64,000 nt of DNA, from positions 1 through 64,000 of the forward strand of contig JBPOHD010000097.1 of the NCBI GenBank assembly GCA_052035955.1, read 5' to 3'. Origin of the DNA: JAEUNJ01 sp052035955. GTDB lineage: Bacteria > Pseudomonadota > Gammaproteobacteria > Burkholderiales > Rhodocyclaceae. A program made the translations under genes and the position numbers. This document shows positions 35,901 through 44,119 of the stretch, one piece after another (the stretch's first letter is position 1; each line of letters begins with the position of its first letter). The notes below the pieces were generated by a model. The model did no database searches. It saw only the letters and a list, made by a program, of their open reading frames with translations, and had not been told where the DNA came from.

Positions 35901-36915
35901 CGGCGATGTGCTGAATGAATAGCCCCTCGCTGCTCTTCGTTTGGATGTCGAACGTTGCAGAGCGCGACCCTTGATCGAGCGATCGCCACGGTGGTACGGC
36001 AAGAATGCAATCGAAACCTTCCCGACTGGCATTCTTGATCTTCGGGCGCGACAGCACGTCACCGAGTTCAAGCGCCGGATGGTCGATCCCGGCCAGCGTG
36101 ATACGGACCATCCCGACAAACCAGTAATCGGGATAGTGATCGACTCCGAATATCGTGTCGGAATGCAGCCCTTCCCATTGCCGAGTCGGGAGATATCGAC
36201 TCTCCTCCCGCAGGCGGCGGATCGCCGTCACCAGCAGGTTGCCGCTGCCAAAGCAGGGGTCGTAGATTCGCTCGCCGGGCTGCGGCCGCGCCACCTCGAC
36301 GATCAAATCAGCCGCCGCTTGCGGCATGTAGTAGGCACTGCGAGCGGTCGCCCCCTCGCGGATCATGGCCCCCAACAACTGCTCGCCGACCTGCCGCTCT
36401 TCGACTCGATCGAAAGGCATCTCACCAACAAGCTGGACCATTTCGTCGCGCAATTCCTCCGGCAGTTCGAGCAGACGCATCCAGCCATGCGCCATCTGCT
36501 CAATCTGCCGCGAGAAAAGGCCACTGCGAATCATGTCGATCTTGGGCGCGACGAATTTCTGGATATAGCGGTCCCGGCTTTCGCCATCCAGCGTACCCAA
36601 CGCCTTAGGTAGGAGAATTTCGTTGATCTGGTGCGTCAGGCGTTCGCCGCGCAGATCCTTGAGGTTCTTCCAGCGCAAGTCATCCGGCACTGACGATACG
36701 TACTCGCGCCCGTCAAAGGCCGCGGCAGCTTCCTGTTCGCCTTCGTAATGCTCAAGCCAGCGCAGGTACAACAGGATTGCCGCCGGGACGACCAGATCGC
36801 GGAAAGTGAGACGTACGATGCGCGTGCGGTCGAGCGCATTGCGCAAGCGACCAAGCATCTGCGGGACCTGAGCGGTGCCTTTGCCTTCCGCGAGCATTTT
36901 TTGCAGCGTGAGCAT
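32938..36915 (-). CDS. HsdM-like/specificity-domain/STAND ATPase fusion, 1325 aa
   Basis: Three modules are visible. Residues about 1-460 resemble an N6-adenine methyltransferase: motif I YDPCFGSGN (219-226) is intact, but the catalytic motif IV reads LAVPPW (306-310), with Val307 in place of the invariant Asn. Residues about 487-670 form one HsdS-like target recognition domain (LGKLCDVVSGISYSRED; LRIPLPPLPLQRLVVDS). After a linker region comes a P-loop ATPase: GRETVVSSIQ, Walker A GNRRAGKSS (956-964) and Walker B LLLMLDEFDRI (1072-1082). Methylation is unlikely; DNA recognition coupled to an ATPase switch is inferred. It lies 6 bp after hsdS and overlaps the next ATPase gene. Confidence 0.88.
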   Translation of the reverse strand: MLTLQKMLAEGKGTAQVPQMLGRLRNALDRTRIVRLTFRDLVVPAAILLYLRWLEHYEGEQEAAAAFDGREYVSSVPDDLRWKNLKDLRGERLTHQINEILLPKALGTLDGESRDRYIQKFVAPKIDMIRSGLFSRQIEQMAHGWMRLLELPEELRDEMVQLVGEMPFDRVEERQVGEQLLGAMIREGATARSAYYMPQAAADLIVEVARPQPGERIYDPCFGSGNLLVTAIRRLREESRYLPTRQWEGLHSDTIFGVDHYPDYWFVGMVRITLAGIDHPALELGDVLSRPKIKNASREGFDCILAVPPWRSLDQGSRSATFDIQTKSSEGLFIQHIAASLRPGGRAVVALPVSFLFSAGSEKRVRKMLLEEFRVDGVIGLPPNLFKPYTSMESGLLVFRRERPATRIRFMSCEAIRTDDSTSTALNTLSPSEVAHNFHSSKLADNVWETPIKAIESREWDLSPKPTGADELDDLLEQLTQEDRSIRLLPLGKLCDVVSGISYSREDTTEYSDEASDGIHHPLIRVGDITQGVIEAPSRLLTNPDAAARWKGEPVKAGDLLVSITGTVGKVGIAGHRVSGALVAKNIATLKLDPNSEAIDNRFLARLLQAQIYQDWFAGHSRGATMANLSVKALRTLRIPLPPLPLQRLVVDSTAEGVDAFNELLRIIRDKRSDLVARWLENSKEAADVAAAQDLPADQVLLLVEQFARAIRPIRDQVAHAESGNPQLAKWVMAVAQGLAEITGISDIPEGVAKVTILLHARVAMSSIASSLVIQTGTGRARQLTEALVRMLDHAIDGMLAEVRIEFAVEPVVIASNEESQLSLLVKNLTAFPLRDIHCKVAPTDQQLKIPYLAEWGRAEQSFRVRAEHGPRLDLHLIWNARRLDGKETSGEFPVSVAVQESLASMQEVQDLGANPYVTGTPIVRPEMFFGRETVVSSIQRHLLNRAHRNVLLLEGNRRAGKSSILLQLERPEVLPDWVIARCDFQGAAGDPIHPGIPTEQVFSHLAQQIAEAGLRYGLNLWPPSQTPYDPKKPYRLEFRRAFKNALTEFPAFEAFKEFLESVIEFIAPRRLLLMLDEFDRIQEGIDSGVTSPQVPQNIRFILNNYPDVTAILTGSRRMTKMRKDYWSVLFGLGNKIEVTAIGRDEARRLVTEPVAGRLIFPPSVVDRIVDLCACQPFLIQQLCSQVFDRSAKSGQVSVSLEVVEEAANDLVSGLEHFEAFWDFSGSERARFILCIVHRLCQGTDGAPVTLPMIEDELERARVMIKRDELVGDELKKLIELELIRMEKDGQYRLAVPLLALWISRNKDFEDQRERAVQETSDRSL

Positions 36916-36921
36916 ACGTGC

Positions 36922-38145
36922 CTAGAGTTCCCCAGCGAAAGCTTTGCGGAGGATGGCATCCCGCAAGCCTTCAACTTCGCCAGACACATACTCGGTCGCC
37001 ATCGCGCGAATCAAATCATGCTCAGCGTCCAAACGTTTAATGATCTGAGCTTGCTTGTTTAGCGAGGGCACGGGAAGGCTGACCTCCCGCAGGCGCTCTC
37101 CAGAAATCTTTACCATCGTCTGACTGGAGCCAAGCGCACGTGACTTGATCTGCTTGCGAGCACTCGCGCTGCGCAATGCGTAAGCCAGATAGCGAGGCAG
37201 GATATGGGACCGGTCGGCTTTGAGCTTGATGAGCAGATCGGGGTAGATCAGTCGTCCTGCCGGAATTTCCTCAGCCACGGCAGCCAGGCCCACAAGCTCA
37301 ATCGTGTTTGCACGCGACACGAACACGTCGCCGTCGTCGATGCCGAACTGCTGAGCGACGTTGTCAGGAAGTGCAATCGGCTTTTGAAATTCAACGCCCA
37401 GGTCAATGCCACGCACTGCTGTGAGCGTCAGCACAGCACCGTCGGCTAGCCCCTCAGTGTCCTGCGCGATTGAGCGCCCGTTCCGCACCGATGTGACAAG
37501 CTCACCCACCGTACGAACCGACCAGCCTCCTTCGCCCGTCAGATCAGGATGTAACTCCGACTCGATCAAAGAAGCAGACAAGTGCTTCTGCTGCGTTCGC
37601 GATGATTTTCGCAGCGACTCAATCTCCTCCACACGCTCCATGCATTCCTTGATGCGAACAACAATTCGCTGCTGCTCCGAAACGTCTGGCACAGGGATAG
37701 CTGCTTCCATGACGTCACGATCCGTAACTGCTGGGTAGTTGGCCCCACGCATGCAAGCGGTCAACTGACCGATAAAGTCATTGGACAACGAACAATAAAA
37801 GAGCCAATCCGAGGTGACTTGCCCAGTGGGTCGGAGAACGCAAAAACCTGTAGAGCAAACCTCGCCGTCGAGGGCATCCGAGACTTGAGCAATTGATCTT
37901 AGGTAGGGGCGCGTTGTAGCAACAATTACGTCTCCCCGACGAATTCGCTTTCGTGCTCGACTGGGGGCGTCACGTCCAATTAGACGCTTGGGCGAAGTCA
38001 CACTGAAGGTATCGTTTGATACGGATGCAATGTCGACGTACGAAAAGGCTTGGCTTGGCGATCGTGTTGGATCGGCATTCTCTTTTTCACCACAAATCGA
38101 ACCCAGCTTCCATAGCCGCCATGGCGATTCATGAAAACAACTCAT
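36922..38145 (-). CDS. hsdS: Type I restriction enzyme specificity subunit HsdS
   Basis: The 407-aa protein has two target recognition domains separated by conserved helices. The repeat pattern is seen in IPVPDVSEQQRIVVRIKECM and LPVPSLNKQAQIIKRLDAEH, typical of type I HsdS. Determines the DNA target for HsdM and HsdR. ATG 38145 overlaps the hsdM stop. Confidence 0.92.
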   Translation of the reverse strand: MSCFHESPWRLWKLGSICGEKENADPTRSPSQAFSYVDIASVSNDTFSVTSPKRLIGRDAPSRARKRIRRGDVIVATTRPYLRSIAQVSDALDGEVCSTGFCVLRPTGQVTSDWLFYCSLSNDFIGQLTACMRGANYPAVTDRDVMEAAIPVPDVSEQQRIVVRIKECMERVEEIESLRKSSRTQQKHLSASLIESELHPDLTGEGGWSVRTVGELVTSVRNGRSIAQDTEGLADGAVLTLTAVRGIDLGVEFQKPIALPDNVAQQFGIDDGDVFVSRANTIELVGLAAVAEEIPAGRLIYPDLLIKLKADRSHILPRYLAYALRSASARKQIKSRALGSSQTMVKISGERLREVSLPVPSLNKQAQIIKRLDAEHDLIRAMATEYVSGEVEGLRDAILRKAFAGEL

Positions 38146-39620
38146 TCCTGCGCCTCAAGCATCTGCTCAAGTTCGCCAAGGAGGTCCAGAATTCGATCTT
38201 CCTTGGCCTTGATTGACTGCACCAACTCCAATGCGGGCCGGTGCTCGTAGTCATCTTGCCGACTCGGATTCTTCGCCGATAGGTCGTAGCCTTTTGTCGC
38301 GATGTCGTCGATTGCTATGGTCCACGAATTGCCGCCCGCCTCGCGGCTTTGCCACTTCGCCAAAAAATCTGGTAACTGCCCACCGACAATTGGGCGGCGT
38401 GTCTGCTTCAATTCAAAGCCGTCATTGGTCAGGTCGTAGAACCAGACGCTTTCGGTTCCCCGACCGTCCTCGCGCCTGTCAAAGAAGATCACGTTGGTCT
38501 TGACGCCCGTATAGGGCAGGAAACAGCCAGCCGGCAGCGACAGAATGGTGTGCACATCGAACTGCTCCATCAATTCCTTGCGCACCTTCTGATCCGGGCC
38601 GCCTCTGAAAAGCACACCTTCAGGAACGACAACGCCGGCCCGGCCACCGTTGGCCAGATTGGCCATGATGTGTTGCAGGAACAGGCATTCGGTCGCACCG
38701 CTGCGAACGCGGAAATTCGTTTGCATTTCCTGCGCCATCTTGCCGCCGTACGGCGGATTGGCGAGTATGACCTTGCGCTTGTCTTTCTCCGCGACGTTCT
38801 GGCTATGCACTTCGAGCGTGTTCGAGAGTTCCAGACTCGCGCCCTCGATGCCGTGCAGGATCATGTTCATCGATCCCAGAAGGTAGGTCAGCGGCTTCAG
38901 TTCCAGGCCGAAAAATGTCTTGTGCTGCAAGCCATCCAGCTGCTTGCCGCTCAGGTTGCCATGCCGGCGGATGTAGTCGGCGGCCTCGCCAAGAAAACCA
39001 GCGGTACCGAAGCAGGGGTCATAGACGGTCTCGCCAGCTTTCGGCTGAACGACCTCGACCATCGCGCGAATGATGTGGCGCTGCGTGTAGAACTCGCCGG
39101 CGTAACCCGCCGAATCGGCAGCGACGCGCTTCAGCAGGTCTTCGTAGATCTCGGACAAGACGATGACATCGGTTTGGTCGGAAAAGTGGAGCTTGTCGAC
39201 CTGCTGCACAACCTTTGCGAAGCTCACGCCACGCCGGCTGTAGTTGCGGACGTTGTCGAAGATGCGGCGGAAGCGTTGCGCAAGCGCATCGTCACCCATG
39301 CCTTTTTTCGGGTCCGGGCTGGTGAGCTTGATCCAGAGTTTGCCGTCAACAAACCCCAGCATGTCATCGGGGTGATCCGTATTCTTCGCCCATGATGACC
39401 AGGCAAACTCACCAGGCAGGCGGCGCTCGTAGGATTTATCGTCAAAGCCGGCCTCGGCCTCCTTCCTGGTTTCGGCTTCGTCGAATGCCTTCAGGAAAAA
39501 CAGCCAGGCGAGTTGTTCGACGTAGTTGCGCGCATCGACGCCTTCGGAATTCAGCTGGTCGCAGGCGTTCTTGACGATCTGCTGGACTTCCTGGCGGCGG
39601 TGGTCGGTTTTCGTGTTCAT
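38142..39620 (-). CDS. hsdM: Type I restriction enzyme methyltransferase subunit HsdM
   Basis: The 492-aa N6-adenine methyltransferase has HsdM_N-type helices (QIVKNACDQLNSEGVDARNY), motif I DPCFGTAGFL (Asp201) and catalytic motif IV ILANPPYGG (Asn288), so it appears active. I start at ATG 39620 (MNTKTDHRRQEV); the longer frame adds an unconserved leader. With HsdS it protects host DNA. Confidence 0.95.
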   Translation of the reverse strand: MNTKTDHRRQEVQQIVKNACDQLNSEGVDARNYVEQLAWLFFLKAFDEAETRKEAEAGFDDKSYERRLPGEFAWSSWAKNTDHPDDMLGFVDGKLWIKLTSPDPKKGMGDDALAQRFRRIFDNVRNYSRRGVSFAKVVQQVDKLHFSDQTDVIVLSEIYEDLLKRVAADSAGYAGEFYTQRHIIRAMVEVVQPKAGETVYDPCFGTAGFLGEAADYIRRHGNLSGKQLDGLQHKTFFGLELKPLTYLLGSMNMILHGIEGASLELSNTLEVHSQNVAEKDKRKVILANPPYGGKMAQEMQTNFRVRSGATECLFLQHIMANLANGGRAGVVVPEGVLFRGGPDQKVRKELMEQFDVHTILSLPAGCFLPYTGVKTNVIFFDRREDGRGTESVWFYDLTNDGFELKQTRRPIVGGQLPDFLAKWQSREAGGNSWTIAIDDIATKGYDLSAKNPSRQDDYEHRPALELVQSIKAKEDRILDLLGELEQMLEAQE

Positions 39621-39660
39621 CAGTGATCCGGTTATCGATAGGTGATTGACGTGCTCGGGC

Positions 39661-41952
39661 TCAGGAAGCCATCGGCACGTAGAGATGACGCTTGACCTGT
39701 TCAAGGTCAGACTTCAGCAGCGCCGGACCACCGTAACGGGTACTCAGCGTATTGAAGCTGCCAAATTGCTCGGCGAACTGCGGCGCGCCATAGGTTTGCG
39801 CCTGTTCGAGATCGTCGATGCCGAACAGCCGGTAATGATCAAGCGCGGTATGCCAGAAACGAGTCTTGAATCGCTGCTCTTCGTCGAGATCTCGTTCGCC
39901 TACCTGGTCGAGCAACCAGATCTGGTCTTCGTCCCACAGTCGGTTGGTTCGATCCGCGCGCGTCGGCACACGTGGTAGCTGGAAGCCAATCTTGGCAAGG
40001 ATGTCGACATCGTCGGTATCGGGCAGATCGAGATAGTGACGAAACGCCGACGGGTAGATATCGCGGTCGCGCAGTGCTTCACGAAGCTCATGCCGACTTG
40101 ACTTGTCGATCCAGATCCGCAGCAACTCATCCATTCCCTTGTGGCTAATGTCTAGGATGAACTCACGCGATTGCTCCGTGTATTCCTCAAAAGGCAGCTT
40201 GCGACCGTCGGCCAGACAGACGTAACGATTCGTCGTCGAAATGATGACCGAGACGCCTTCGGCGAGGACCTTTGGCACCGGCTCGCTCACCTTCTTCGGT
40301 TTGCTGGTCTTCTTGGCGTAGCCCGATTGCTTGTTCGCCGCATGGCCGTCGAATTCAGCGTCCTCCAGTTGGCTGGCCCCTGAGTAGTCGAAAATCGTGA
40401 AGTAGCGCTTGTTGATGTCCTCGCACAGGCGTGTGCCGCGCCCTTTCATCTGCTTGTAGAGAATCGCGCTGCGCAGCGGGCGAACAAAGATGATGTTCTT
40501 TACATCCGGCGCGTCGAAGCCGGTCGTCAGCAAATCAACGGTGACGGCAACACGCGGGTTGCTTGGCCCGACTACGGCGAAGTTCCGCTCAAGCTGATGA
40601 CTGTTCCGCTCCGCACGCGTGATCCGCGCCGCATAGTCGGCATTACCGGACAGTCGGCGCAGCTCCTGTGCCATGAAGGCCGCATGGGTATCGTCCACGC
40701 AGAAGATGATGCTTTTCTCGTCACGAAGCTCGTACTTGCCAAGGATTTCCCACAGATCCTCGGCGATCGCTCGGGTTCGATCCGGCATGCGGATTTCACG
40801 CTCGAAATTCGAGGTCGTGTAGCGCATGCCATCCGGACCGGTGAAACCATCTTCATCGACGTTGGTGACGCGCTCTTCCAAAAGATAGGGCACCAGATAG
40901 CCGTCTTCGATCGCCTGCTTGAGGCTGTACGTGAAAACCGGATCACCGAAGTAGTGCTGAGTGTCGCGCCGCTTTTCCTCGGCGGTTAGTGCTCGATCAC
41001 CGTCTTCAAGTTCACGCGGCGTTGCCGTCAGGCCGAGTTGAAGTGCCGAGCTAAAGTGCTCCAGTACCCCGAACCAGTCGCCGAAACCGGAGCGGTGACA
41101 CTCGTCGATGACAACCAGATCGAAAAAATCAGGATCGTAGTGTTCGTAGACTTTCTTGCCGTCGAGGTCTTCGTCCAGATTCTGGTAGTTGGCGAAGAAG
41201 ATCTTGCCGACCTCGTGCTGACCCTTGGCGACCACCTCCTTGTCGATTTGCACGCGCTCGGACGCCGAGTAGGCGGAGAAAGCGCGATAGGCTTGGTCCT
41301 TGAGGCTGTTTCGGTCGGTCAGGAAGAGGACGTGTTCGCGCTTGAGCGCCCGCCCGCTCAAAAGCTTCCATACCAGCTGAAAAACCGTGAAGGTCTTGCC
41401 AGTGCCGGTTGCCATGAGCAGCAAGACGCGATCATTCCCCTGCGCAAACTGCCAGAGCGCCTTATTGATGGCCACATCTTGATAGGGCCTGACGCCTTTT
41501 CGCGTGACCTGATCGACGTGGTAAGCCGATGAGAACGTCGCTTCCCAGCGCTCCCAGTCGATGCTGACACCGAAGCGCGAAATTACTTCTTCCGGCGTCG
41601 GCGGCGCATTGAAGGTTTCGTAATCCTCGGTCTCGTTGTCCGTGAGAATCCATTCGGTGCCGTTGGTTGCAAGTGAAAAGCGGATCGATAGGCGACGCGC
41701 ATAGCGCGAGGCCTGCTGCATGCCATCCGCGGCGGCCTCGCCTTCGGCTTTCGCCTCAAGAATCAGCAGCGGCACGCCTCTATAACGCAGCAAGTAGTCA
41801 GCAATGATCGACTGCGTCTCGTCGTACATCGAGTCGCCGGTCAGGTTGACCTTGCCGGGGCCGATGCGCAACTGCTCCTGCCATGTCCAGCCCGCAGCGC
41901 TGAGCGCAGGCTCGATCACTTCCTTGCAGGTCAATCGTTCGTTGCGTGCCAT
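39661..41952 (-). CDS. hsdR: Type I restriction enzyme endonuclease subunit HsdR
   Basis: The 763-aa protein has an N-terminal HSDR_N nuclease domain (YRGVPLLILEAKAEG, an E-x-K motif) and DEAD-like translocase motifs: LLMATGTGKTFTVFQL (I), LVVIDECHRSGFGDW (II), LGLTATP (III), DLLTTGFDAPDV and MKGRGTRLCEDINK. The EcoEI-type R subunit is the closest pattern. It begins 95 bp after the CARF regulator gene on the same strand, behind a hairpin. Confidence 0.94.
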   Translation of the reverse strand: MARNERLTCKEVIEPALSAAGWTWQEQLRIGPGKVNLTGDSMYDETQSIIADYLLRYRGVPLLILEAKAEGEAAADGMQQASRYARRLSIRFSLATNGTEWILTDNETEDYETFNAPPTPEEVISRFGVSIDWERWEATFSSAYHVDQVTRKGVRPYQDVAINKALWQFAQGNDRVLLLMATGTGKTFTVFQLVWKLLSGRALKREHVLFLTDRNSLKDQAYRAFSAYSASERVQIDKEVVAKGQHEVGKIFFANYQNLDEDLDGKKVYEHYDPDFFDLVVIDECHRSGFGDWFGVLEHFSSALQLGLTATPRELEDGDRALTAEEKRRDTQHYFGDPVFTYSLKQAIEDGYLVPYLLEERVTNVDEDGFTGPDGMRYTTSNFEREIRMPDRTRAIAEDLWEILGKYELRDEKSIIFCVDDTHAAFMAQELRRLSGNADYAARITRAERNSHQLERNFAVVGPSNPRVAVTVDLLTTGFDAPDVKNIIFVRPLRSAILYKQMKGRGTRLCEDINKRYFTIFDYSGASQLEDAEFDGHAANKQSGYAKKTSKPKKVSEPVPKVLAEGVSVIISTTNRYVCLADGRKLPFEEYTEQSREFILDISHKGMDELLRIWIDKSSRHELREALRDRDIYPSAFRHYLDLPDTDDVDILAKIGFQLPRVPTRADRTNRLWDEDQIWLLDQVGERDLDEEQRFKTRFWHTALDHYRLFGIDDLEQAQTYGAPQFAEQFGSFNTLSTRYGGPALLKSDLEQVKRHLYVPMAS

Positions 41953-42009
41953 GTGGCTTCCCTGAGCTTACTGTTTTCGTGGTGAGGCATCGCCTTCCAG
42001 CAAATCGCG

Positions 42010-42037
42010 TGCCAACGGGCTGCTTTCGCCGTTGGCA
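42010..42037 (-). terminator. Hairpin between CARF regulator and hsdR
   Basis: TGCCAACGG and CCGTTGGCA arms with a 10-base loop, 10 bp after the regulator's stop. On the minus strand there is no clear T run, so it may be a weak terminator or attenuator separating the regulator from hsdR. Confidence 0.4.
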
Positions 42038-42047
42038 TTATCACTGT

Positions 42048-43553
42048 TTACCGCTCCACCTCGTACTTTTCCATCCAGTTGGTTAGAGTTTGATAATTGC
42101 GAAACCCTAGCAACGCTGCCGCCTGGGTTTTGTTACCCTTGGTCTGCTCCAATGCCCGCTGCAAATAGTGGCGCGCAACGCCAGCCATCAAGTCTTCCAG
42201 GGCGAGCACCGTGTCCAGAGGACGGTTGAGGATGCCGTCGTTGCTTCCTGCCCGCGCCGCAGGCGTGACCAATAGCGCATCCCTGATGGCCTCCTGACCG
42301 ATCGTTTCATCGTCGGACCAGACGGCAGCACGTTGCAGCGTGTTCAGCAGTTCGCGGATATTGCCCGGCCACGGGTGATGAAGCAGAAGATTCTTTGCGG
42401 CGACAGAAATTGTCTTGGACTTGACGCCAATCGGTGCTGACGCCTCGTTGACCTGCTTCAGCAGCGCGTCGATCAATAGCGAGAGATCTCCGGCGCGCTC
42501 GCGCAGAGGTGGCAGCTTGATGATGGCGACGGCCAGGCGATAGAAGAGATCCTCGCGGAAATTGCCGCTGGCAACCTCGTTGATCAGCGTCCGGTTCGTG
42601 GCCGCAACGACGCGAACGTCGACTTTCTTCGCTTCGCTGGAGCCTACTGGGGTGACTTCACCTTCCTGCAGGGTGCGGAGCAGCTTGACCTGGACCGGCT
42701 TTGGCAACTCGCCGATCTCATCAAGAAAGATCGTCCCACCATGGGCGAGTTCAAAGTGCCCCTTACGGTCTGTCGCTGCGCCCGTAAAGGAGCCCTTCTT
42801 GTGACCGAAGAACTCGGACTCGGCCAGTTCTGGCGGGATTGCGCCGCAGTTCACTGTGATGAAGGGCTTGCTTTCCCGGGGACTAGCACGGTGAATGGCG
42901 CGAGCCATGAGTTCCTTGCCCGTACCGCTTTCGCCCTCGATCAATACGGGAATGCTGCGGATGGCGACACGGCGCGCCTGTTCAATCACGCGCTTCATGA
43001 CAGCGCTGCGATGGATGATGCTTTCGAATACTGCATCTTCGTCCGCCGCCCCCATCGCCAACGCCGACAGGCGTTCATCCGAGCGTTGAATTAACTGCGG
43101 AATGAATTCGGCCGAAATGTCGAACGGAATATTCGCTTCCTCGACGCCCTTCTGCGCCGACGACTGGATCAGGCGTGCGGGATAGGTCGTCTTGGCCAGG
43201 AGAATCCAAACCGAAGCCATCGTCGGTGTGCCGGGGCTGAGGTGAAACGTCAGCCGGGTCGCCGGTTTGCTGATTTCCCCCAAGACCGCAACGACACGCT
43301 CGTAGATCTCGCCAAAGTTGATCGGCGATGACAATTTGACCGTGTGCAGATAAATCCTGGCCTCAGATTGCGGAGTGATCCATTTGAGAAACGCTTTGGA
43401 TTCGCCTGCGGAGAAATCGCAAAGCAGGTGAACGGCTTGATAGCGCCCCGCGCCAAGGGCCTGGGCGATGGGACCAAGCCCCGCTTCAGGGTCACCCAAC
43501 GACGCCTTTAGGTCAGTGCGGCCAATCCAGGCCACAAGAAGCTCGGTTGCCAT
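42048..43553 (-). CDS. CARF-domain sigma-54-dependent activator (RtcR-like)
   Basis: The 501-aa protein has an N-terminal CARF-like domain (residues about 1-150; strand ELLVAWIGRTDL, signature FHLSPGTPTMASVWILLA), an AAA+ sigma-54 activator core (Walker A GESGTGKE 207-214, loop GSFTGA 254-259, Walker B FLDEIGELP) and a C-terminal Fis-type helix-turn-helix (NKTQAAALLGFRNYQTLTNW). RtcR-type regulators share this layout. A nucleotide ligand is expected to release the activator. I start at ATG 43553 rather than an upstream TTG. It is divergent from the six-gene operon at 43796, its likely target, with a candidate -24/-12 promoter between. Confidence 0.9.
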   Translation of the reverse strand: MATELLVAWIGRTDLKASLGDPEAGLGPIAQALGAGRYQAVHLLCDFSAGESKAFLKWITPQSEARIYLHTVKLSSPINFGEIYERVVAVLGEISKPATRLTFHLSPGTPTMASVWILLAKTTYPARLIQSSAQKGVEEANIPFDISAEFIPQLIQRSDERLSALAMGAADEDAVFESIIHRSAVMKRVIEQARRVAIRSIPVLIEGESGTGKELMARAIHRASPRESKPFITVNCGAIPPELAESEFFGHKKGSFTGAATDRKGHFELAHGGTIFLDEIGELPKPVQVKLLRTLQEGEVTPVGSSEAKKVDVRVVAATNRTLINEVASGNFREDLFYRLAVAIIKLPPLRERAGDLSLLIDALLKQVNEASAPIGVKSKTISVAAKNLLLHHPWPGNIRELLNTLQRAAVWSDDETIGQEAIRDALLVTPAARAGSNDGILNRPLDTVLALEDLMAGVARHYLQRALEQTKGNKTQAAALLGFRNYQTLTNWMEKYEVER

Positions 43554-43562
43554 GTAACGTTT

Positions 43563-43577
43563 CTTATCAAGAATAAG
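43563..43577. promoter_or_regulatory. Palindrome CTTAT-N5-ATAAG near the regulator start
   Basis: CTTATCAAGAATAAG lies 10 bp upstream of the CARF regulator's ATG. It could be an autoregulatory operator. No other evidence. Confidence 0.3.
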
Positions 43578-43611
43578 CAAGTTTCTCCCTGTCAGATCCC
43601 GGCGTCAAGCA

Positions 43612-43648
43612 TGAATTTCAGTGAGGAAGCCACACCCCCATGAATTCA
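43612..43648 (+). promoter_or_regulatory. Candidate activator (enhancer) half-sites
   Basis: Two related palindromic elements, TGAATTTCA (43612-43620) and TGAATTCA (43641-43648), each preceded by CA, lie 28-29 bp apart, upstream of the -24/-12 element. They are plausible binding sites for the divergent sigma-54 activator. Confidence 0.35.
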
Positions 43649-43676
43649 CAGGGTTTTTGGGAACCCCCATATCCAC

Positions 43677-43692
43677 TGGCATGGTCGGTGCA
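43677..43692 (+). promoter_or_regulatory. Candidate sigma-54 promoter of the island operon
   Basis: TGGCATGGTCGGTGCA has GG and GC separated by exactly 10 bases, a good -24 element and a -12 element with one mismatch (GTGC for TTGC). It lies about 104 bp before the first gene and about 124 bp from the divergent CARF-sigma-54 activator gene. Confidence 0.6.
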
Positions 43693-43795
43693 ATAGGCAT
43701 GGCACAAGCAATTCGAACCGCCCGGCCACCCGACGCATCCAGCGAGCCAAGCGGATTGTTAAATCGACCGAAAGACATCAATCAGGACGTATGCC

Positions 43796-44077
43796 ATGCC
43801 ATTTCGACTGACCGATCATGCCCGAATCCGCCTCCAACAACGCGGAATCCCGGAACCCGTTCTGGAATGTCTGCTGACCTACGGCAGCACGATCCACGAC
43901 CACAGGGGCGGCGAACTGGTGTTCTTTGACCACCACGCCCGCAATCGACTCCGCCGCTCACAGGGCGCCGAAGTCTTCAAGAAGCTTGAGCCGAAGCTCG
44001 ACACCTACGCGGTCATCGCCGAGGACGGCGTCGTCCTCACCGTCGGCCATCGCACCAAACGCATCAACCGTCACTGA
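43796..44077 (+). CDS. DUF4258-like small protein
   Basis: The 93-aa protein (MPFRLTDHARIRLQQRGIPE) has the DUF4258 pattern: H-A-R-x-R-x2-R-G at the N terminus and a C-terminal VVLTVGHRTKRIN segment. The fold belongs to the RelE/BECR-like group that includes RNase toxins, so a nuclease role is possible but inferred. First gene of the CARF-linked operon. An overlapping ATG at 43791 is out of frame. Confidence 0.75.
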   Translation: MPFRLTDHARIRLQQRGIPEPVLECLLTYGSTIHDHRGGELVFFDHHARNRLRRSQGAEVFKKLEPKLDTYAVIAEDGVVLTVGHRTKRINRH

Positions 44078-44119
44078 AATTCAGGACGAGCCCATTCATC
44101 GCAACGCCGGAGAACAATT

